A stretch of DNA of 33,150 nt from Frankiaceae bacterium (GTDB taxonomy: Bacteria > Actinomycetota > Actinomycetes > Mycobacteriales > SCTD01). Below the pieces are notes generated by a model. The model did no database searches. It saw only the letters and a list, made by a program, of their open reading frames with translations, and was not told the origin of the DNA. This document shows positions 1-7,151 of this stretch, piece by piece. The translations under genes were made by a program, and so were the position numbers. The first letter of the stretch is position 1. Each line of letters opens with the position of its first letter. The stretch is from NCBI GenBank assembly GCA_947479995.1, contig CANKBT010000003.1, positions 1 to 33,150 on the forward strand, given 5' to 3'.

Positions 1-1061
1 ATCGCGCCGCCGGCGGGGTCGACCGAGGTGTCGACGGCCGCGGCCACCGTGCGGGCGAGGTCCAGCGCGACGGGGTCGACGTCGGGGTCGCCGACCGGCG
101 CGCCCGCCGGGGTCGGCACGGCGGGCAGCACCCGGCCGGCGGTGCGCGACGGGTCGGGCCAGGCGGCACCCGGCGCGACGACGTCGGCCGGCGCGGAGGC
201 GACGAGCCTGCCGACCGCGCGCGACAGCGTCGGCCGCCCGACCACGAGCACCCGGTCGGGCCGGTGCGCGTCGAGGAAGCCGGGCGCGGCGAGCACCAGG
301 TCGGGCACGGGCAGCACGCCCGGCCCGGCGCCGGACGACGGCTCCGCGACGACCGGCCAGCCGCGGGCCGCGGCGAGCGCCTGGGCGGCCGCGGCGTCGC
401 CGCCGTCGCCGAGCACGACGACCGTGCGGTCCGGGAGGTCGTCGACGACCAGGCCCGGCACGGCGGGCACGACGGAGGTCCACGGCCCGCCGCCGGGCCG
501 GCCGTCGAGCGGCTCCGGCCAGTCGTCGCTGCCGTCGGGCACGAGGGGCTCGCGCAGCGCGACGTTGACGTGAACCGGCCCGTCGGCGGCGAGCGCGCGG
601 CACGCCACCGCGCGCCAGTACGCGGCCTGGCCGGCCCGCGCCTCGGGCGCCCCGAGCTCGACGAACAGCCGCACCGCGCCGCCGTACAGGCCGAGCTGGT
701 CGACGGTCTGGTTCGCGCCCGAGCCGCGCAGCTCCGGCGGCCGGTCGGCGGTGAGCAGCAGCAGCCGGGCGCCGGTGTGCGCGGCCTCCAGCACCGCGGG
801 GTGCAGGTTGGCCGTCGCCGTGCCCGACGTCGTCACGACCGGCACGGCCCGGCCGCTGGCCTTGGCCAGGCCGAGGGCGAGGAAGGCCGCCGACCGCTCG
901 TCGACGCGCACGTGCAGGCGCAGCCGCCCGGCGGCGTCCGCCGCGTGCAGCGCGTACGCCAGCGGCGCCGACCGCGAGCCCGGCGCGAGCACCGCGTCGG
1001 TCACCCCGCCGCGGACGAGCTCGTCGACCAGCACGCGGGCCAGGGCGGTGGAGGGGTTCAC
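1..1061 (-). CDS. menD: MenD, 2-succinyl-5-enolpyruvyl-6-hydroxy-3-cyclohexene-1-carboxylate synthase (partial, N-terminal part)
   Basis: The enzyme is thiamine-diphosphate dependent and joins isochorismate to 2-oxoglutarate in menaquinone biosynthesis in the cytoplasm. About 353 residues are visible and the rest, including the C-terminal ThDP/metal-binding domain, lies beyond the left edge; whole MenD proteins are about 550 residues. The N-terminus reads MNPSTALARVLVDEL, then GVTDAVLAPGSRSAPLAYAL, VDERSAAFLALGLAKASGR and VVTTSGTATANLHPAVLEA, which are the hallmark MenD pyrimidine-domain motifs; LLLLTADRPPELRGSGANQT follows. The start is a GTG whose bases overlap the TGA stop of menC (GTGA), so the two genes are probably translationally coupled. 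Family assignment is firm; only completeness is unknown. Confidence 0.95.
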   Translation of the reverse strand, partial: MNPSTALARVLVDELVRGGVTDAVLAPGSRSAPLAYALHAADAAGRLRLHVRVDERSAAFLALGLAKASGRAVPVVTTSGTATANLHPAVLEAAHTGARLLLLTADRPPELRGSGANQTVDQLGLYGGAVRLFVELGAPEARAGQAAYWRAVACRALAADGPVHVNVALREPLVPDGSDDWPEPLDGRPGGGPWTSVVPAVPGLVVDDLPDRTVVVLGDGGDAAAAQALAAARGWPVVAEPSSGAGPGVLPVPDLVLAAPGFLDAHRPDRVLVVGRPTLSRAVGRLVASAPADVVAPGAAWPDPSRTAGRVLPAVPTPAGAPVGDPDVDPVALDLARTVAAAVDTSVDPAGGA

Positions 1062-1993
1062 GCGCCCAGGATGGCCGAGCACCGGTCGAGCCGCGCGCGC
1101 CACCAGCGCTCGCGGTCGGCGGGGGCGCGCACGGCGCCGCGCAGGTCGGGCACGACCGGCCGCACCGGCAGCGCCCCGTCGACCGGCAGCAGCGGGTCGG
1201 AGGTGACGTCGGTGGCGAGCAGCGACGCGGTGCCGAGCCCGCAGGCGTACGGCAGGTCGGGCAGCGCGGCGGCGAGCGCGACGCCGGCGGCGATGCCGAC
1301 GGAGGTGTCGAGGGCGCTGGAGACGACCACCGGCAGCCCGCACGCCGCGGCGACGGCGAGCGCGGGGCGCACGCCGGCGAGCGGCGCCACCTTGAGCACC
1401 ACCACGTCGGCGGCGCCGAGCACGGCGACGCGCAGCGGGTCGTCGGCCTTGCGGATGCTCTCGTCGGCGGCGATCGGCACCCCGCGGCCGCGCAGCGCGG
1501 CGAGGTCCTCGAGCGACGCGCACGGCTGCTCGGCGTACTCCAGGTCGTACGGCGCGAGCGCGTCGAGCGCGGCGCGGGCCTGCTCGAGCGTCCAGGCGGC
1601 GTTGGCGTCGACGCGCACCCGGCCGGACGGCCCGAGCGCGTCGCGCACCGCGGCGACCCGCGCCACGTCGTCGGCGAGCGCCTGCCCGGCCTGCGCGACC
1701 TTGACCTTCGCGGTGGTGCAGCCGGGGAAGCGGGCGAGCACGCCCGGCACCTCGGCCGCGGCGACCGCGGGCACGGTGGCGTTGACCGGCACCGACGCGC
1801 GCACCGGCGCCGGCCAGCCGACGGTCGCGGCCTCGACGGCGGCGGCCAGCCAGCGCGCGGCCTCGGCGTCGTCGTACTCCAGGAAGGGGCTGAACTCGCC
1901 CCAGCCGGCGGGGCCCTCGAGCAGCACCGCCTCGCGGTGCGCGACCCCGCGGAAGGGCACGCGCATCGGCAGGCTCACGACGTGCGCGTCCAC
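1058..1993 (-). CDS. menC: MenC, o-succinylbenzoate synthase
   Basis: It dehydrates SHCHC to o-succinylbenzoate in menaquinone biosynthesis. The 311-residue protein has the enolase-superfamily layout: KVK with the catalytic lysine at K98, metal ligands D129 (in VRVDAN), E155 (in EYAEQP) and D177 (in IAADES), and the second catalytic lysine K201 (in VVLKVAPL). Length fits short actinobacterial MenC. The start is GTG, preceded on the minus strand by AGGAG six bases upstream (2000-2004), so it has a real Shine-Dalgarno site. That site overlaps the -10 box assigned to menB on the other strand, so the menC promoter must lie further out, within the first codons of menB. It overlaps menD by four bases downstream. 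Confidence 0.95.
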   Translation of the reverse strand: MDAHVVSLPMRVPFRGVAHREAVLLEGPAGWGEFSPFLEYDDAEAARWLAAAVEAATVGWPAPVRASVPVNATVPAVAAAEVPGVLARFPGCTTAKVKVAQAGQALADDVARVAAVRDALGPSGRVRVDANAAWTLEQARAALDALAPYDLEYAEQPCASLEDLAALRGRGVPIAADESIRKADDPLRVAVLGAADVVVLKVAPLAGVRPALAVAAACGLPVVVSSALDTSVGIAAGVALAAALPDLPYACGLGTASLLATDVTSDPLLPVDGALPVRPVVPDLRGAVRAPADRERWWRARLDRCSAILGA

Positions 1994-2003
1994 GCGCTGC
2001 TCC

Positions 2004-2018
2004 TACTCTCGACCCGTG
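2004..2018 (+). promoter_or_regulatory. Leaderless-type -10 element of menB
   Basis: TACTCT at 2004-2009 fits the actinobacterial -10 pattern TANNNT, and exactly six bases separate it from the menB GTG at 2016. No Shine-Dalgarno sequence lies before the GTG, so the transcript probably begins at or next to the start codon. The same six-base spacing recurs at three other genes in the window. The menC Shine-Dalgarno (opposite strand, 2000-2004) abuts and overlaps it. The -35 is not clear. Confidence 0.6.
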
Positions 2019-2906
2019 ACCTTCGACCCGTCGCAGTGGCGCGACGTCCCCGGCTTCGACCTGCAGGACACCACGTACCACCGGCACGTCGAGCACGGCA
2101 TCGTCCGCATCGCCTTCGACCGGCCCGAGGTGCGCAACGCCTTCCGCCCCGGCACCGTCGACGAGCTGTACCGCACCCTCGACCACGCGCGGATGAGCCC
2201 CGACATCGGCTGCGTGCTGCTCACCGGCAACGGCCCGTCGCCCAAGGACGGCGTGTGGGCGTTCTGCTCCGGCGGCGACCAGCGCATCCGCGGGCGCGAC
2301 GGCTACCGCTACGCCGACGGCGACACCGCGCAGAGCGTCGACCCCGCGCGGGCCGGGCGGCTGCACGTCTTGGAGGTGCAGCGCCTCATCCGCACGATGC
2401 CCAAGGTCGTCATCGCGGTCGTCAACGGCTGGGCCGCCGGCGGCGGGCACTCGCTGCACGTCGTGTGCGACCTGACGCTCGCCAGCCGCGAGCACGCCCG
2501 CTTCAAGCAGACCGACGCCGACGTCGGCTCCTTCGACGGCGGCTACGGCTCGGCCTACCTGGCCCGGCAGGTCGGGCAGAAGTTCGCGCGGCAGATCTTC
2601 TTCCTCGGCGGCGTGCACGACGCCGAGGAGATGCACCGCATGGGCGCGGTCAACGAGGTCGTCGACCACGACGCGCTCGAGGACACCGCCGTCGCGTGGG
2701 GCCGGACGATCCTCGGCAAGAGCCCGCAGGCCCAGCGGATGCTCAAGTTCGCCTTCAACGCGGTGGACGACGGGCTGGTCGGCCAGCAGGTCTTCGCCGG
2801 CGAGGCGACCCGCCTGGCGTACATGACCGACGAGGCCGTCGAGGGCCGCGACGCCTTCCTCGAGAAGCGCGACCCCGACTGGTCCGACTACCCCTACTAC
2901 TTCTAG
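2016..2906 (+). CDS. menB: MenB, 1,4-dihydroxy-2-naphthoyl-CoA synthase
   Basis: It cyclises o-succinylbenzoyl-CoA to dihydroxynaphthoyl-CoA. The 296-residue protein belongs to the crotonase superfamily: RIAFDRPEVRNAFRP near residues 31-45, the oxyanion-hole segment FCSGGDQ at 83-89, VNGWAAGGGHSL at 136-147 and the MenB-diagnostic run VGSFDGGYGSAYLARQVG at 170-187. It ends in SDYPYYF, as MenB proteins commonly do. I chose the GTG at 2016 because the protein begins there as the family does and a -10 box stands six bases before it; the frame stays open far upstream only because of high GC. It is followed after four bases by menE, and its start lies 22 bases from that of divergent menC. Confidence 0.96.
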   Translation: MTFDPSQWRDVPGFDLQDTTYHRHVEHGIVRIAFDRPEVRNAFRPGTVDELYRTLDHARMSPDIGCVLLTGNGPSPKDGVWAFCSGGDQRIRGRDGYRYADGDTAQSVDPARAGRLHVLEVQRLIRTMPKVVIAVVNGWAAGGGHSLHVVCDLTLASREHARFKQTDADVGSFDGGYGSAYLARQVGQKFARQIFFLGGVHDAEEMHRMGAVNEVVDHDALEDTAVAWGRTILGKSPQAQRMLKFAFNAVDDGLVGQQVFAGEATRLAYMTDEAVEGRDAFLEKRDPDWSDYPYYF

Positions 2907-2910
2907 GCCG

Positions 2911-3927
2911 GTGCGGGTCGTCCCGGCGGTCGTCGAGCAGCTGCTGCCGGCGCTCGCCGACGCGCTCGACGGCGGCGAGCCGGTGCTGCCGCTGCCCGCC
3001 GACGAGGCGCTCGCCGCGCGCGTGCTCGCCGCGGTGCGCCCCGACGAGCCGATGGAGCACCCGGGCACCTGCCTCGTCGTGCCGACGTCCGGGTCGACCG
3101 GCGAGCCCAAGGGCGTGCTGCTCACCGCCGACGCGCTGCGGGCCTCGGCGGCGGCGACGCTCGCCCGGCTCGGCGGCCCCGGCACGTGGGACCTGCGCCT
3201 GCCGGTCACCCACATCGCCGGCGTGCAGGTGCTCGTGCGCGGCCTGCTCGCGTCCGGCCCGCGCCGCTACACCGCCGTCGTGCCGACCCAGCTGCGGCGC
3301 TCGATGTCCGAGCTCACCGCGTACGACGCCGTGCTCGTCGGCGGAGCGGCCTGCCCCGCGCCGCTGCTCGCGCAGGCGCGGGAGGCGGGCGTGCGGGTCG
3401 TCACGACGTACGGCATGAGCGAGACGAGCGGCGGGTGCGTCTACGACGGCGTGCCGCTCGACGGGGTGGAGGTCGAGGCCGGCGCGAGGATCCGGGTCCG
3501 CGGGCCGGTGGTGGCGCAGGGCTACCGGCTGCGCCCCGACCTCACCGCCGAGGCCTTCGCCGACGGCTTCCTCACCAGCGACACCGGCGTGCTCGAGGAC
3601 GGCCGGCTGCGGGTGCTCGGCCGGGCCGACGACGTGGTCGTCACCGGCGGCGAGAACGTCGCCCCGGCCGCGGTCGAGGAGGCCCTGCTCAGCCACCCGG
3701 CGGTCGTCGATGCGGCCGTCACCGGCGTGCCGGACGACGAGTGGGGCCAGCGCGTCGTCGCCCTCGTCGTGCTGCGCGCGCCGCTGCCGCTCGCCGAGGC
3801 GCGGGACCACGTCGCCGCGCGCGCCGGCCGGGTCGCCGCCCCGCGCGAGCTGCGCGTCGTCGACGCCCTGCCGCTGCTCCCCTCGGGCAAGGTCGACCGG
3901 CGGGCCCTGCCAGACTGGCGCGCGTGA
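2911..3927 (+). CDS. menE: MenE, o-succinylbenzoate--CoA ligase
   Basis: It activates o-succinylbenzoate with ATP and CoA, making the substrate for MenB. The 338-residue protein is an ANL-superfamily adenylating enzyme: P-loop TSGSTGEPKG at residues 59-68, TTYGMSETSGG at 165-175, LTSDTGVLEDGRLRVLGRADD around 221-241, the hinge TGGENV, and the C-terminal PSGKVDRRAL with the catalytic lysine K327. It is much shorter than the roughly 450-residue E. coli enzyme because the N-terminal region is reduced, which is usual for actinobacterial MenE. The GTG start is four bases after the menB stop, so it is in the same operon. Its stop overlaps the menA start (GTGA). Confidence 0.93.
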   Translation: MRVVPAVVEQLLPALADALDGGEPVLPLPADEALAARVLAAVRPDEPMEHPGTCLVVPTSGSTGEPKGVLLTADALRASAAATLARLGGPGTWDLRLPVTHIAGVQVLVRGLLASGPRRYTAVVPTQLRRSMSELTAYDAVLVGGAACPAPLLAQAREAGVRVVTTYGMSETSGGCVYDGVPLDGVEVEAGARIRVRGPVVAQGYRLRPDLTAEAFADGFLTSDTGVLEDGRLRVLGRADDVVVTGGENVAPAAVEEALLSHPAVVDAAVTGVPDDEWGQRVVALVVLRAPLPLAEARDHVAARAGRVAAPRELRVVDALPLLPSGKVDRRALPDWRA

Positions 3928-4799
3928 CGACACCCGCCCAGTGGCTCGAGGGCGCCCGCCCGCGCACCCTGCCGGCCGCCGTCGCGCCGGTGCTCGTCGG
4001 CAGCGGTGCGGCCGCGGCCGAGGACGCCTTCGACCCGTTCCGCGCGCTGCTCGCCCTCGTGGTGGCGCTGGCCCTGCAGGTCGGCGTCAACTACGCCAAC
4101 GACTACAGCGACGGCATCCGCGGCACCGACGCCGACCGGGTGGGGCCGCTGCGCCTCGTCGGCTCGGGCGTCGCCGCACCCGCCCGCGTCAAGCAGGCCG
4201 CGCTGCTGTGCTTCGCCGTGGCGGCGGTCGCGGGCCTGGTGCTCGCGGTGCTCAGCGCGCCGTGGCTCGTGCTCGTCGGCGCCGCGGCCATCGCTGCCGC
4301 CTGGGGCTACACCGGCGGCGCGAAGCCGTACGGCTACAGCGGCCTCGGCGAGGTGGCCGTCTTCGTCTTCTTCGGCCTGGTGGCCGTGGTCGGCACGACG
4401 TACGTGCAGGCCGAGGAGCTCACGCTCGCCGCGGCCCTCGGCGGCGCGGGCTGCGGCGCGCTGGCCTGCGCGATCCTCGTGGCCAACAACCTGCGCGACA
4501 TCCCGACCGACGCGGTCACGGGCAAGCGCACCCTCGCGGTGCGGCTCGGCGACGCGCGCACCCGCACGCTCTACCTGCTGCTCGTGCTGCTCGCGTTCCT
4601 CGTGGCGGTCGCCGCCGTCGCCGTGACGCCGTGGGCGCTGCTCGCGCTGCTCGCCGCGCCGCTCGCGGTGCCGCCCCTGCGGGTGCTGCGCTCGGGCGCG
4701 ACGGGGCGCGACCTGGTCGCGGTGCTGCGCGCGACCGGCGTGCTGCAGCTGGCGTACGCCGCCCTGCTGGCGGCCGGCTTCGCGCAGGTCGACCTCTAG
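3924..4799 (+). CDS. menA: MenA, 1,4-dihydroxy-2-naphthoate polyprenyltransferase
   Basis: This membrane prenyltransferase of the UbiA superfamily attaches the polyprenyl chain to dihydroxynaphthoate, giving demethylmenaquinone. The 291-residue protein carries both Asp-rich metal/diphosphate motifs: NYANDYSDGIRGTD (residues 57-69) and NNLRDIPTDAVTGKRTLAVRLG (188-209), with about eight hydrophobic helices. The GTG start overlaps the menE stop by four bases. A CAGACT hexamer seven bases before the GTG could be a weak internal leaderless promoter, but coupling to menE is the simpler reading. The stop codon lies in a CTAG shared with the stop of the convergent gene, so there is no room for a terminator between them. 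Confidence 0.95.
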   Translation: MTTPAQWLEGARPRTLPAAVAPVLVGSGAAAAEDAFDPFRALLALVVALALQVGVNYANDYSDGIRGTDADRVGPLRLVGSGVAAPARVKQAALLCFAVAAVAGLVLAVLSAPWLVLVGAAAIAAAWGYTGGAKPYGYSGLGEVAVFVFFGLVAVVGTTYVQAEELTLAAALGGAGCGALACAILVANNLRDIPTDAVTGKRTLAVRLGDARTRTLYLLLVLLAFLVAVAAVAVTPWALLALLAAPLAVPPLRVLRSGATGRDLVAVLRATGVLQLAYAALLAAGFAQVDL

Positions 4800-5665
4800 C
4801 GGTCGAGCGCCACCAGCCGGAAGACCGGCGCGCGCTTGGGCTCGAGCGCGCCGCAGGTGAGCAGCTGCGCGCCGTCCTCGCCGGCGCGGTCGTAGCGCAC
4901 GACGACCCGGGCGCCGGTGAGCCGCACCTCCCAGACGTCCGGCTCGAGCGTGGTCTGCGCGAGCAGCTCGCCGCCGCCGGCGAACGACTGCGCGGCCTGC
5001 ACGGGCGTCGGCAGGCTGCTGCGCCCGCGCCAGTGCGCCAGGTCGAGCTCGCCCCGCCCCAGGGCCGCGATGGCGGCCACCGCGTCGTCGGGCTCGACGT
5101 GGCCGAAGTAGTGCCCCTCGGGCAGCACGAGCAGGTTGGCGGCGAACCGCTCGCCGCCGATGTGGCTGCACTCCCAGGCGGCGTCGCCGTACGCCGCGCT
5201 CACCGCCAGGGCGACGGGGCGGCCGCGCGTCGCGCAGCAGCGGTCGTGGCTGCCGTGCGTGCAGACCAGGTGCAGGCGCTCGCCGTGCACGGCCCAGCCG
5301 TCCGGGACCCCCGGGCCGTACGGCGGGACGAGGTCGAGCAGCGCGGCGTCGTCGTCGACGTGGCGGGCGAGCACGCGCTCGCGGCCGGGCCTGCTGTCGA
5401 CGGCGAAGACCCAGCGGCCGTCGCTGCCGCCGCCCGACGAGCGGCGCACGAGCAGCAGCCGGGCGCCGGCGGCCTGCGCGGCGCGCGCGACGGCGGTCGC
5501 GGCGGCGGCGGGCATGCGGCCGGACGGCACGGACTCCGGGCCCCAGGCCGCGGCGTGCTCGACGAGCAGCCAGCGCTCGACCCGGCTGGCGGTCGCCCGC
5601 AGGGCCACCCCGCGCTCGCGCGCGGTGGTGGCGCACCACGGGTCGACCGGGTCGGTGTCAGGCAC
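4796..5665 (-). CDS. Sucrase-ferredoxin-like (Suc_Fer/Apd1 family) thioredoxin-fold [2Fe-2S] protein
   Basis: The 289-residue protein matches the sucrase/ferredoxin-like family: LVCTHGSHDRCCATRGRPVA (residues 134-152) and ECSHIGGERFAANLLVLPEG (165-184), with a following HYFG. In eukaryotic Apd1 two cysteines and two histidines hold a [2Fe-2S] cluster; here C135, C143/C144 and H168 are the visible candidates, and the second histidine position reads Glu (HIGGE) instead. I infer a cluster-binding redox protein; partner and reaction are unknown. The start is GTG and overlaps the stop of the upstream cupin gene by eight bases, so the two are surely co-translated. Its stop shares CTAG with menA. 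Alternative: a purely structural thioredoxin-like protein without a cluster. Confidence 0.85.
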   Translation of the reverse strand: MPDTDPVDPWCATTARERGVALRATASRVERWLLVEHAAAWGPESVPSGRMPAAAATAVARAAQAAGARLLLVRRSSGGGSDGRWVFAVDSRPGRERVLARHVDDDAALLDLVPPYGPGVPDGWAVHGERLHLVCTHGSHDRCCATRGRPVALAVSAAYGDAAWECSHIGGERFAANLLVLPEGHYFGHVEPDDAVAAIAALGRGELDLAHWRGRSSLPTPVQAAQSFAGGGELLAQTTLEPDVWEVRLTGARVVVRYDRAGEDGAQLLTCGALEPKRAPVFRLVALDR

Positions 5666-6809
5666 CGGCGACGAGCACGCCCTCGCGCAGCAGCCGGCGG
5701 GCGACGACCAGCGCGTCGCCCTCGTCGAGCCCGCCCGCGGCGAGGTCGGCCACCGTGCAGGGGCCGGCCATCGCCACGTCGAGCGCGGCGGCGCAGGACG
5801 CCGGCAGCGCGACGTCCTTGCCGGGCAGGTGCAGCACCTCGCCCTCGCGGCGCACCGGCAGCCCGCGGCGGGGCCGCAGCGGCGTCGCGGGCGCCAGGTC
5901 GCGCAGCGCCGCGGCCGACGCCAGCACGCCGACCGGCTCGGGCGGCACGGCCTTGGCCAGCCGGGCCTGCAGCAGCGCCTCGACCTGCGCGGGCTCCAGC
6001 GCGGCGAGCCACGCGGCCGCCTGCTGCAGCACCTCGGCGACGCCCTGCTCCGGCGAGGGCTGCACCGGCAGCGCGTCGCGGAAGCGCACGTCGCCGGCCG
6101 CGAGCGTCACGGCGTCGGTGAGCACGTCGTACCAGGTCGTGCTGAGGATCCCGATCGTCAGGTGGACCGAGTGGACGTCGGTCGTCAGCGCCGCGTGCAC
6201 GTAGCCGCGGGGCAGGTAGAGGCAGTCGCCCGGCTCGAGCTCGACGTCGAGCAGCGGCTCGGCGCCCTCGGGCACGAGGTGCTCGCCGGCCTGCGGCTGC
6301 GACGGCAGCGGCAGGCGCAGCACCGGCTCGTGCACCAGCCAGCGCTTGCGCCCGCTCACCTGCAGCACGAGCACGTCGTGCGTGTCGTGGTGGAAGTCGA
6401 AGCCCTGCGCGTCGCCGCCGGGGGTGACGTAGGCGTTGCACTGCGTCGGGTGCCCGAGCTCCTCGGCCAGCGCGCGGCAGAACCGCCCGACGGGCGGGTG
6501 CATGCGGTGCAGCGACTGCAGCACGAGGGTGGCGCCCGCGGCGTGCTGCGCCGTCAGGGCGTCGGCGTCGACGAGGTCGCCGATCCGGCGGTTGCCGGCG
6601 GTGACGGTGCGGACGGGCGCGGGCAGGCCGCCGCCCTCCTGCACCGTGCGGAAGAACGGGGTGCGCAGCGCGCGCTCGGCGACCAGCTCGTCGACGTCGG
6701 CGTCGGTCAGCAGGTCGGCGAAGCCGCCGGCGGGCAGCTCCTTGGCGCGCGACAGCAGCGGCGTGCGCGACCAGTGCTCGGCGGCGAACTGCGCCGGGTC
6801 GACCGACAC
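5658..6809 (-). CDS. Cupin_4/JmjC-domain putative Fe(II)/2-oxoglutarate oxygenase (ROX/YcfD-like)
   Basis: The 383-residue protein has the architecture of JmjC ribosomal oxygenases: an N-terminal FAAEHWSRTPLL, a jelly-roll with the iron triad H140/D142 (FDFHHDTHDVLVLQVSGRKRW region; H141 could replace H140) and H205 (YLPRGYVHAA), then a helical segment and a winged-helix-like C-terminus at about 315-383 (LHLPGKDVALPASCAAALD...VARRLLREGVLV). Such enzymes hydroxylate side chains of proteins such as ribosomal proteins. The C-terminal domain also resembles RiPP recognition elements in size and fold type, a point that sequence alone cannot settle. The GTG start has no Shine-Dalgarno and lies 12 bases after a strong hairpin. 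It sits between the repeat peptide gene and the ferredoxin-like gene, all on the same strand. Substrate unknown. Confidence 0.85.
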   Translation of the reverse strand: MSVDPAQFAAEHWSRTPLLSRAKELPAGGFADLLTDADVDELVAERALRTPFFRTVQEGGGLPAPVRTVTAGNRRIGDLVDADALTAQHAAGATLVLQSLHRMHPPVGRFCRALAEELGHPTQCNAYVTPGGDAQGFDFHHDTHDVLVLQVSGRKRWLVHEPVLRLPLPSQPQAGEHLVPEGAEPLLDVELEPGDCLYLPRGYVHAALTTDVHSVHLTIGILSTTWYDVLTDAVTLAAGDVRFRDALPVQPSPEQGVAEVLQQAAAWLAALEPAQVEALLQARLAKAVPPEPVGVLASAAALRDLAPATPLRPRRGLPVRREGEVLHLPGKDVALPASCAAALDVAMAGPCTVADLAAGGLDEGDALVVARRLLREGVLVAGA

Positions 6810-6821
6810 GCAGCGCGCGAG

Positions 6822-6850
6822 CGCGCCCCCCGGCGGAGCCGGGGGGCGCG
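6822..6850 (-). terminator. Perfect 13-bp GC hairpin between the repeat peptide gene and the cupin gene
   Basis: CGCGCCCCCCGGC at 6822-6834 and GCCGGGGGGCGCG at 6838-6850 are exact reverse complements around a GGA loop (TCC on the minus strand). It starts nine bases after the stop codon of the 74-residue peptide gene and ends 12 bases before the cupin start. There is no T run, as is common for actinobacterial terminators. In context it could stop most transcripts after the peptide gene while letting some read through to the two enzyme genes. Confidence 0.75.
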
Positions 6851-6859
6851 TCTGCTCGC

Positions 6860-7084
6860 TCAGGGGTTGGCCGGGTCCGAGCCGGCCGGGTCGGAGCCGG
6901 CGGGGTCGACGGCCACCTCGTCGCTGTCGCCCTGGTCGGCGTCGCCGCCGGCCGGGTCGGTGCCGGCCGGGTCGCTGCCCGCGGGGTCGACCTGGGTGGT
7001 GTCGGTGTCGCCCTGGTCGGCGTCGCCGCCGGGCCCGGTCGCCGTGGGGCTGGTGGTGATGTCCTCGTCGCGCAGGCTCGTCAC
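6860..7084 (-). CDS. Small acidic peptide with two 27-residue tandem repeats (unknown function; candidate modified peptide)
   Basis: I do not recognise the family. The 74-residue product has an 18-residue leader-like N-terminus (MTSLRDEDITTSPTATGP) followed by two repeats at residues 19-45 and 46-72, identical at 22 of 27 positions, then NP. Each repeat is GGDADQGD, a variable stretch, V, then DPAGSDPAG(T/S)DPA. There are 16 Asp, 2 Glu, a single Arg, and no Lys, Cys, His, Trp, Tyr or Phe. There is no signal peptide or membrane segment. The start is the GTG at 7082-7084: a GAGGAGA Shine-Dalgarno stands four bases before it, whereas longer in-frame starts have no such support. DADQGDTD also looks like a calcium-binding Asp loop. 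Downstream lie a hairpin, a JmjC/cupin oxygenase and a ferredoxin-like protein, so a modification substrate is a plausible inference, not a demonstrated one. Confidence 0.7.
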   Translation of the reverse strand: MTSLRDEDITTSPTATGPGGDADQGDTDTTQVDPAGSDPAGTDPAGGDADQGDSDEVAVDPAGSDPAGSDPANP

Positions 7085-7096
7085 GCTGTCTCCTCG

Positions 7097-7119
7097 CTGG
7101 GGGGGCTGTCGGACCCCAG
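7097..7119 (-). other. Small inverted repeat in the leader of the repeat peptide gene
   Basis: CTGGGG at 7097-7102 and CCCCAG at 7114-7119 can pair around an 11-base loop. On the minus strand the stem ends two bases before the Shine-Dalgarno region (7089-7095) of the 74-residue peptide gene. It might affect translation or be incidental GC structure. Confidence 0.3.
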
Positions 7120-7151
7120 GCCCTTCCCCGTGATCGCCGCGCGACACCGCG

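Noticed and set aside
5658..5665. Frameshifted fusion of the cupin and ferredoxin-like genes
   Set aside because: Both have complete domains and the eight-base overlap is a normal coupled junction.
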